From an uncultured Candidatus Saccharibacteria bacterium (GTDB lineage Bacteria > Patescibacteriota > Saccharimonadia > Saccharimonadales > Saccharimonadaceae): a DNA stretch of 8,090 nucleotides. The DNA is taken from NCBI GenBank assembly GCA_948663575.1, contig CAPNAV010000033.1, positions 1 to 8,090 on the forward strand, read 5' to 3'. A program made the translations under genes and the position numbers. Below the pieces are notes generated by a model. The model ran no database searches, was not told the DNA's origin, and saw only the letters and a list, made by a program, of their open reading frames with translations. This document shows positions 1 to 4,260 of the stretch, in pieces; position 1 is the stretch's first letter; every line of letters starts with the position of its first letter.

Positions 1-1
1 C

Positions 2-349
2 CTAAGTAAGAGCAAGCTTTCTCTCGCTTCCTTGTCTTGCTTGGTGAGCGATGATCCAGGAACTAGTCAGTTTAATATTGGCACAGGCGTATCATTGCCA
101 GACGGAGAAGATGCAACGTATAATGCGGGTCTAACTCCGCTCTATATGGGACGTACTGGTACAATTGGCTTCACTTGGACTCAGGAATTTCTCGGACGGG
201 GTTCAGAGGCTCCTTTTTGGTCGTCAATAACGCGCGGAACAGAGAATGCTTACCGTGGTTTTACGACCGCTTCGATAAATTCCCTATCTGCACATTCAAA
301 ATTGCTAGGCCAGCCCTTCCGCTGCCTAGTCTCTACTAATAATGGATAA
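2..349 (+). CDS. C-terminal fragment of a FISUMP/DUF1566-like surface protein (5' partial)
   Basis: The frame is open to the left window edge and ends at TAA 347-349, so this is the C-terminal ~115 residues of a longer protein. Near the end it has the pattern typical of the Fibrobacter succinogenes major paralogous (FISUMP) or DUF1566 domain: a PFWSS motif (about nt 212-226), an NAY segment, a variable stretch, and a closing GQPFRCL motif with Cys at 323-325. In family members this reads roughly YWSS...GFSVRCV, at the end of a lectin-like domain of secreted or cell-wall proteins. Function is unknown; such proteins are abundant on Saccharibacteria and Fibrobacteres surfaces. The first ~15 codons (Ser/Leu-rich) look less protein-like, so the fragment may be a decayed gene rather than an intact one. 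A TTG at 32 is possible as a start but has no Shine-Dalgarno sequence. The family call rests on motif resemblance only. Confidence 0.5.
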   Translation, partial: LSKSKLSLASLSCLVSDDPGTSQFNIGTGVSLPDGEDATYNAGLTPLYMGRTGTIGFTWTQEFLGRGSEAPFWSSITRGTENAYRGFTTASINSLSAHSKLLGQPFRCLVSTNNG

Positions 350-677
350 TGATAAAAAGGTTCTGGTTGAAGTTGTGCGTAATGAGTTGTTGAGGATGAT
401 TGAATAAACTGGGGAAATGGCTATATTAATATTAGTGGATGGTGGTTTGACATGAAATGATTTGGTTGGTGTGACAGTGTAAGTATTGTTGAATAATCAA
501 TTTACTTTATGGGTAAATACCACATGAAGATGTAGCATTTGTTAAAAACCTGGGAGTGATGGTATGAACTATTCGATAAGGTCGATTGCGCTATGGAATG
601 ATTGATGCGTTATAATAAGATAGGGGTAATAAATATATAACCGAACAATGAATTAGGGCGTAAGAAGCGGATGGCGT
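350..677. other. AT-rich intergenic region
   Basis: No gene of convincing length is seen here. A 21-codon frame starts at ATG 342, overlaps the upstream stop, and ends at TAA 405-407, without a Shine-Dalgarno sequence. A TATAAT at 611-616 has only a weak upstream partner (TTGCGC 586-591, 19-bp spacer). No strong hairpin plus T-run terminator for the upstream gene was found. Confidence 0.5.
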
Positions 678-686
678 TGCTATAAT
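678..686 (+). promoter_or_regulatory. Extended -10 promoter for the DUF1287 gene
   Basis: TGCTATAAT gives a perfect TATAAT at 681-686 preceded by the TGn extension. No good -35 lies 16-18 bp upstream, which is usual for extended -10 promoters. Transcription would start near 693 and leave a ~20-nt leader carrying GAAGGA just before the gene. This is inferred from consensus only. Confidence 0.4.
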
Positions 687-716
687 AGTTTAATTTTATT
701 CTGAAGGAAGGTGGTA

Positions 717-1493
717 TTGAAGGAGTTGCAGACAGGGAGGCGAGAGGCTTATGTAGAGAGGAGGGTAAAGCGGCAGGAGAGGGATGGAAAAGTGGCTTGC
801 AGGGCGGCTTTTGTAGGGATGGTATTTTGGGTGGGATTTATGATTTTGTTGGCGGTTGGAATATGGTTACTCTGGAGGTATAACATGGTTGGAAATGATG
901 AAAGGATTTATGCTGGGGCAGACTTTGGGATTGAACAGATATTGTCAGGAGTGGATTTTGATGGAGATGGGATTGATGATTATGATGAACTGGTGATTGG
1001 GGCTAGAAAGGATGCAGAAAATCATCCGAAATATGATGGAGCATATGTGCAGGGCGGATTTCCGAGTGAAGATATAGGGGTATGTACAGATGTGATTTGG
1101 CGGGCTTTTCGGGAAGCGGGGTATGACCTTCGGGAAATGGTAGATGCGGATATTGCGGCGCGGCCAGAGGCATATCCATGGATTGAGCAGCGAGATAAAA
1201 ATATTGATTTTAGACGAGTAAATGTACTGAACGTGTTTTTCTCGACATACGGGGAAAGTTTGACGATCAATCCGGAGGAGATTGCGGAATGGCAGCCAGG
1301 AGATATAATTATTGCGGAAAAAGGAAATCATATTGGAATTGTGTCGGATCGGCGTACGAAGGATGGAAGGGTTTTGATTATTCATAATGGTGGACAGCCG
1401 ATGCGAGAAGAAGATTATTTTAGATATGGAGAGGTGGTGGCGCATTATAGGGTGAGGATGGGGGAGTTGAGGGGAGTTGTGTGGGAGTGGTAA
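717..1493 (+). CDS. Membrane-anchored DUF1287 (YijF-like, NlpC/P60-type fold) protein
   Basis: This protein has ~258 residues: a basic cytoplasmic N-terminus, one membrane helix (about 31-54), then an extracytoplasmic domain. The domain carries the DUF1287 hallmarks in order: GVCTDVIWRAF with the likely catalytic Cys123, NIDFRRV, WQPGDII, GNHIGIVSDR with His205, and LIIHNGG with His223. DUF1287 belongs to the NlpC/P60-like papain-fold proteins; a cell-wall or peptide hydrolase role is inferred, and no substrate is established. Between the helix and the domain sits DFDGDGIDDYDE (80-91), which matches a DxDxDG...E calcium-binding loop. For the start, TTG 717 is preferred because GGAAGG (706-711) lies 5 nt before it; GTG 711 is the alternative but would abut the purine run. 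It stands alone, about 360 bp from the upstream gene, with a repeat array behind it. The family call is firm; the function is not. Confidence 0.85.
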   Translation: MKELQTGRREAYVERRVKRQERDGKVACRAAFVGMVFWVGFMILLAVGIWLLWRYNMVGNDERIYAGADFGIEQILSGVDFDGDGIDDYDELVIGARKDAENHPKYDGAYVQGGFPSEDIGVCTDVIWRAFREAGYDLREMVDADIAARPEAYPWIEQRDKNIDFRRVNVLNVFFSTYGESLTINPEEIAEWQPGDIIIAEKGNHIGIVSDRRTKDGRVLIIHNGGQPMREEDYFRYGEVVAHYRVRMGELRGVVWEW

Positions 1494-1542
1494 GGCTAGT
1501 TCTTGGAGCGGATTACGTCGTTGAAAGCTCCAGTCCGCGGAG

Positions 1543-1660
1543 GCAGTACTTCAAGTATAGCCTCCTTACGGTCTTCGCTTTCTCCTCGTACTCCATCTCC
1601 AATAACGGCGCCTTATAAGGAGGGTATGCATAGTTGCCTCACGCATGCGAGTGCTCTGTT
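1543..1660 (+). repeat. Tandem intergenic repeat, unit 1
   Basis: This 118-bp unit begins GCAGTACTTCAAGTA and is repeated almost exactly from 1661. Within it CCTCCTTA (1561-1568) and TAAGGAGG (1616-1623) are perfect inverted arms separated by 47 nt, so the transcript could fold into a long hairpin that hides a Shine-Dalgarno-like sequence. The 118-bp period is not a multiple of three. Any forward frame crossing both units therefore reads them in different frames, which argues against coding. Confidence 0.8.
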
Positions 1661-1767
1661 GCAGTACTTCAAGTACAGCCTCCTTACGGTCTTCGCTTTC
1701 GCCTCGTACTCCATCTTCAATAACGTTGCCCTATAAGGAGGGGATGTATAGTTTTCTCACATTTGCG
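1661..1767 (+). repeat. Tandem intergenic repeat, unit 2
   Basis: This is the second copy, differing from unit 1 at only a few scattered bases over its first ~85 positions. It keeps both inverted arms, CCTCCTTA (1679-1686) and TAAGGAGG (1734-1741). Its 3' part diverges and is shorter than in unit 1. The ATG directly after TAAGGAGGGG opens only a short frame. Confidence 0.8.
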
Positions 1768-1850
1768 TCAAGTACGGCTCAGTTCGCTCCTCATTTCTGT
1801 CTCGTACTTCATTTCTAATAACGTCGCCTTATGGAAAGTGCAGCGTTGCG
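1768..1850 (+). repeat. Decayed third repeat unit
   Basis: TCAAGTACGGC, CTCGTACTTCAT and AATAACGTCGCCTTAT align in order with units 1 and 2, but the inverted arms are lost (TATGGAAAG replaces TATAAGGAG). It appears to be an older, eroded copy. Downstream of it, 1851-1889 holds no gene, only a GGAGGTGA motif followed by ATG TGA. Confidence 0.65.
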
Positions 1851-1889
1851 TTTCCTTACGGAATGAATGGAGGTGAAATAATGTGATGC

Positions 1890-1918
1890 TTGACAAAAGT
1901 GGGAATGTGTGCTATCAT
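1890..1918 (+). promoter_or_regulatory. Promoter P1 of the secreted-protein gene
   Basis: TTGACA (1890-1895), a 17-bp spacer and TATCAT (1913-1918), with a TGC extension before the -10. The predicted start is near 1925. The sequence from TGCTTGACA through the first ~35 transcribed bases recurs almost unchanged at 3717-3786 in front of the glycosyltransferase gene, which strengthens both calls. Confidence 0.78.
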
Positions 1919-2144
1919 GGAAGGATAGAGCGGTTTGGCTCTCGTATGAGGTTTGGTGTTTTGGCTGTAAAAGGCTGGACTATGTCGACCTAGATTTAAG
2001 AGATTGCATTGTTTTTCAGAAAGTCAATCGTAGCTTTAAGATCGTGGTTTACGTATTTTTAAAAAGCTCAGGGCGTCAGATTGGATTTGTTTTAGCCTGT
2101 TTGATAGAAGTTTGGTGTTGCTGGATAATCACTTTGCCTTAAAG

Positions 2145-2172
2145 ATAAATGTTGTAATAATATAACATTTAT
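2145..2172 (+). repeat. AT-rich hairpin in leader 1
   Basis: ATAAATGTT (2145-2153) and AACATTTAT (2164-2172) are perfect 9-bp inverted arms around a 10-nt loop. No T-run follows, so it is unlikely to be a terminator. It could be an RNA stem or a protein-binding site. Confidence 0.6.
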
Positions 2173-2203
2173 GAGAGCCTTTATAGGCGGCGTTGTGAAT
2201 TAT

Positions 2204-2233
2204 TTGACAAAGTCAATGAATTTCGTGTATTAG
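2204..2233 (+). promoter_or_regulatory. TTGAC-AAA-GTCAA palindrome with possible second promoter
   Basis: TTGACAAAGTCAA (2204-2216) is a perfect 5+3+5 palindrome. Its first six bases also read as a -35 box, with TATTAG (2228-2233) 18 bp downstream as a weak -10. If real, this would give a gene-proximal start near 2240 with an operator over the -35. Copy 2 of the leader lacks the palindrome. Confidence 0.3.
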
Positions 2234-2248
2234 ATCCATTTTTGGTTC

Positions 2249-2276
2249 GAGGCGGGAGCTGCACCTCTTGCTTTTA
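2249..2276 (+). terminator. Terminator-like hairpin upstream of the secreted-protein gene (possible attenuator)
   Basis: GCGGGAG (2252-2258) pairs with CTCTTGC (2265-2271), using two G-U pairs, around the loop CTGCAC, followed by TTTT (2272-2275). It sits 40 nt before the Shine-Dalgarno sequence, inside the leader. The T-run is short, so termination would be weak or conditional. A related hairpin occupies a similar place in leader 2. Confidence 0.4.
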
Positions 2277-2327
2277 GAATAAATTCGTAACTAGTAAAAC
2301 ATGTAAAAGAAAATGGAGGGATTTTCG

Positions 2328-3377
2328 ATGAAGTTGATGAACGCGAGATTTAGGAGTATGACGTCAATGATGCTGGCGGTGGCGATGCTGATATGTATGA
2401 TGCCGATGACGGCGGAGGCGAAGCATTACGACGAGAGGGGAACGTTTCAGTTTCTCGTGCCGGCGGACGGTTGGTCGGGGACGATTTTTTCGGCTTATGA
2501 TAACCGTGACGATGCCAACAAGAATATTGGTACATTGTACGTCAGCGAAGAAAAGTTTCCGATTGAAGTGGTGATGTGCGGCTCTGATGATGATAATACA
2601 GAAACTTTTACCATTAATGAATATGGAACGTATTATTTGAAGGTGAAAGATGTCACGATCGGAAGAGAGGTGACAGACGCATTTCTGTTTTTGTCGATTA
2701 TTGGAATGGTGGGCGTATTAAGAGAAGAGCCATACTGTTTTGCAACTGTGACAGTTGCGCCGCCGGAACAGAATCCGATGAACAATAGTTCGGAAGAAGA
2801 GGTTCAGTCGGTAACGAAACATTTTACGGACGAAGAGCTTTTAGATCAGAGATGGAAAGAGTTGCTCGCGGTGGTGAAATTTCCGTTTGTTTATCGGGAA
2901 TATTCTGAGTATGCCAGAGAGCTGAGGGCATTCATGACCGGAGAGTGGGACGGAAGCAGAAGAACCGACGAAGATGATGGTTGGGGTGGCTATCGAGCGG
3001 CGCGTTATGTAATGGGCCGCACTTACTATTGGATTGCCACAGATTATACAACCGGAGAAGCTTACACTCTGAGCGCGAATGTTGATTATAACGGATACAA
3101 AGAGATTATTCCGGGAGCAACAGATGCGCAAAAGTATAGTCTGGCCGTAAGCTACATTAACGGCGAGATCGAGCAATGGTCGTTGTATGAGCAAAAGGAT
3201 GCTTGGACGATCGAGGAAGTTGCAGAAGGTCTGGAGAAAATCGAATTAATCCTCCCGCTCGGGAAACAGAATAGCGGCGAGGATGATATAGTGGTCCATG
3301 TCTCTACATTGGATGGTGAGGGTAATCAGCATATGTATTCTTTACTGTCGAATGGTAGAGTTTTGAAGACAATGTAA
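2328..3377 (+). CDS. Secreted protein of unknown function
   Basis: This is a 349-residue protein that I do not recognise. The N-terminus is a classical signal peptide: basic n-region (MKLMNARFRS), an unusually methionine-rich hydrophobic core (about 11-27), and an AEA-K cleavage site after residue 31. No lipobox is present. The mature part is soluble and acidic: a beta-rich segment (35-145) containing one hydrophobic patch (119-130), a Ser/Glu-rich linker (150-165), a segment with Trp176 and an EYSEYARELR helix (190-200), and a C-terminal Tyr/Trp-rich region. No catalytic motif is evident. The ATG at 2328 is chosen because GGAGGG (2315-2320) lies 7 nt upstream; the in-frame ATG at 2313 lies before that site. 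It is transcribed alone, from P1 (1890-1918) to the terminator at 3435. The shared leader hints at co-regulation with the downstream glycosyltransferase, which could act on exported proteins like this one (inference). Confidence 0.85.
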   Translation: MKLMNARFRSMTSMMLAVAMLICMMPMTAEAKHYDERGTFQFLVPADGWSGTIFSAYDNRDDANKNIGTLYVSEEKFPIEVVMCGSDDDNTETFTINEYGTYYLKVKDVTIGREVTDAFLFLSIIGMVGVLREEPYCFATVTVAPPEQNPMNNSSEEEVQSVTKHFTDEELLDQRWKELLAVVKFPFVYREYSEYARELRAFMTGEWDGSRRTDEDDGWGGYRAARYVMGRTYYWIATDYTTGEAYTLSANVDYNGYKEIIPGATDAQKYSLAVSYINGEIEQWSLYEQKDAWTIEEVAEGLEKIELILPLGKQNSGEDDIVVHVSTLDGEGNQHMYSLLSNGRVLKTM

Positions 3378-3434
3378 TATTAATTAGCGGAAACGGGCGA
3401 GTGCAGCGCTATGTGGATGCTAAGAAGATTTGTT

Positions 3435-3470
3435 GCCTCGGTTGGTTTTGCTAGCCGGGGCTTTCTTTTT
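3435..3470 (+). terminator. Rho-independent terminator of the secreted-protein gene
   Basis: GCCTCGGTT (3435-3443) pairs with AGCCGGGGC (3453-3461) with two G-U pairs, followed by TTTCTTTTT (3462-3470). It lies 57 nt after the stop codon and separates this gene from the next transcription unit. Confidence 0.88.
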
Positions 3471-3477
3471 CTCCAAA

Positions 3478-3609
3478 CCTAGTTTGTGGAGAGAGTGATC
3501 CAACCATACTCTCATGTAACAATATGCAAGCTCCGGAATGGTCTCTAAAGCAGTATACATACAGAATCTAAACATCAGGCATAAACTCAAAGCCTTCTCA
3601 CAAACTAGG
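3478..3609. repeat. 132-bp element bounded by perfect 11-bp inverted repeats
   Basis: CCTAGTTTGTG (3478-3488) and CACAAACTAGG (3599-3609) are perfect inverted arms; beyond them the match continues imperfectly inward (GGAGAG against CTTCTC). The interior has no T-run. A minus-strand frame (3420-3650, TTG start) crosses the element and the terminator. I do not count it as a gene. The element could be a small non-autonomous mobile repeat or a folded RNA. The rest of the gap to 3719 shows nothing recognisable. Confidence 0.5.
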
Positions 3610-3719
3610 GTTGGGTGAGGGGTTTTGTTGAGTCTATCGCTCCTTTGCAAAATGGCCTTCTGAAAAATGTGGAAGTTGTGTTTTGGAATGATGAAATAGG
3701 GATGATAATAAGATAATGC

Positions 3720-3748
3720 TTGACAAAAATGAAAATGTGTGCTATCAT
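3720..3748 (+). promoter_or_regulatory. Promoter P2 of the glycosyltransferase gene
   Basis: TTGACA (3720-3725), a 17-bp spacer and TATCAT (3743-3748) with a TGC extension, near-identical to P1 in boxes and spacer. The predicted start is near 3755. Confidence 0.78.
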
Positions 3749-3945
3749 GGAAGGATAGAGCAGAATTATGGCTCTCGTATGAGGTTTTGTGTCCAAAAAT
3801 ATGAAACCGGTTAACAAATTACATTATTTTAGCATTAAGATTTCTTGTGAGCATTGAATGTACTCCGATAGAATTGTTTTAGCATTGAAAATTTATGCAA
3901 GAATTGAATATGTTTTGACAAAATAATTCAAAAAGCATACGCGAG

Positions 3946-3992
3946 ATTTCACGCCGGAGTTGAATATGAGACTTGTAAGATTACTTACGGAT
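3946..3992 (+). repeat. Leader 2 direct repeat, copy A
   Basis: It starts ATTTC, contains GGAGTTGAATAT and ends in the 12-mer TTACTTACGGAT (3981-3992). Copy B lies 101 bp downstream with a few substitutions and small indels. Confidence 0.6.
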
Positions 3993-4046
3993 GAAGGTTT
4001 TAGTATTGAAAGTATTCCGACGGGATAATGCGAAAATGCATATAAA

Positions 4047-4093
4047 ATTTCTGTAGGAGCTGAACATAGAATTTGTAGGGATTACTTACGGAT
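4047..4093 (+). repeat. Leader 2 direct repeat, copy B
   Basis: It starts ATTTC, contains GGAGCTGAACAT and ends in the exact 12-mer TTACTTACGGAT (4082-4093). It is paired with copy A upstream; tandem or stem-like modules within the leader RNA are possible. Confidence 0.6.
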
Positions 4094-4173
4094 TGAAATG
4101 TCAAGCTTTTGAATGCCAAAGTTCTAGGCAAAACCCAAGTATTGATACTCTGAGTCTTTGGTGTTGAAAATTC

Positions 4174-4200
4174 AAGCGGGAATTGCACGGCCTGCTTTTT
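4174..4200 (+). terminator. Terminator-like hairpin upstream of the glycosyltransferase gene (possible attenuator)
   Basis: AAGCGGG (4174-4180) pairs with CCTGCTT (4191-4197), one G-U pair, loop AATTGCACGG, then TTT and an AT-rich tail. It corresponds to the hairpin at 2252-2271 by sequence (CGGGA-NN-TGCAC...TGCTTTT) and by place, 47 nt before GGAGGG. Termination within the leader is inferred. Confidence 0.42.
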
Positions 4201-4260
4201 ATATAGATATGAAACTGTTGATTAGATCCAGAAAAAATGAGGAAAATGGAGGGATTTTCT

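Larger units (their letters stand above)
1925..2327 (+). promoter_or_regulatory. Long structured 5' leader (cassette copy 1)
   Basis: About 400 nt separate P1 from the start codon, with no supported gene. The leader opens with AGAGC/GCTCT (1927-1931/1938-1942) and CTC-GTAT-GAG (1941-1950) hairpins, also present in copy 2 with a loop of different size. It then has an AT-rich hairpin (2145-2172), a TTGAC palindrome (2204-2216), a hairpin with a short T-run (2252-2275) and GGAGGG (2315-2320). It does not match a riboswitch class I recognise (no T-box, cobalamin, SAM or fluoride signatures). A reading frame that runs through 1909-2142 would start inside the -10 box and is not credible. A regulatory RNA role is inferred. 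Confidence 0.55.
3755..4260 (+). promoter_or_regulatory. Long structured 5' leader (cassette copy 2)
   Basis: About 500 nt of AT-rich, untranslated sequence. It opens with the same hairpins as copy 1: AGAGC (3757-3761) with GCTCT (3771-3775) around a longer loop, then CTC-GTAT-GAG (3774-3783). The middle is built from degenerate modules: TTTTAGYATTRA at 3827, 3877 and 3998, and GGAG-TGAA-AT...TTACTTACGGAT twice. It ends with GCGGGAATTGCACGGCCTGC plus T-run and GGAGGG (4248-4253). ATTAGATCCA occurs in both leaders, before the hairpin in copy 1 and after it in copy 2. I find no supported gene on either strand. Confidence 0.55.

Noticed and set aside
1503..1736. 77-codon + frame across repeat units 1 and 2
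   Set aside because: The repeat period of 118 bp shifts the frame, so the two near-identical units are read as different peptides. There is also no RBS before the TTG start.
1909..2142. 77-codon + frame at the start of leader 1
   Set aside because: Its GTG start lies within the extended -10 of P1, so the transcript would not contain it. The leader's conserved part is explained by hairpins shared with copy 2, where the frame is not kept.
2249..2276. T-box antiterminator/terminator in the leaders
   Set aside because: The T-box core (AGGGTGGNACCGCG) and the stem I motifs are absent; only the general layout is similar.
3420..3650. Minus-strand 76-codon frame (TTG start) across the terminator and the inverted-repeat element
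   Set aside because: It has a weak start codon without a properly spaced RBS, it runs through the strong + strand terminator, and its ends are the inverted arms. It could be revisited if minus-strand transcription is found.
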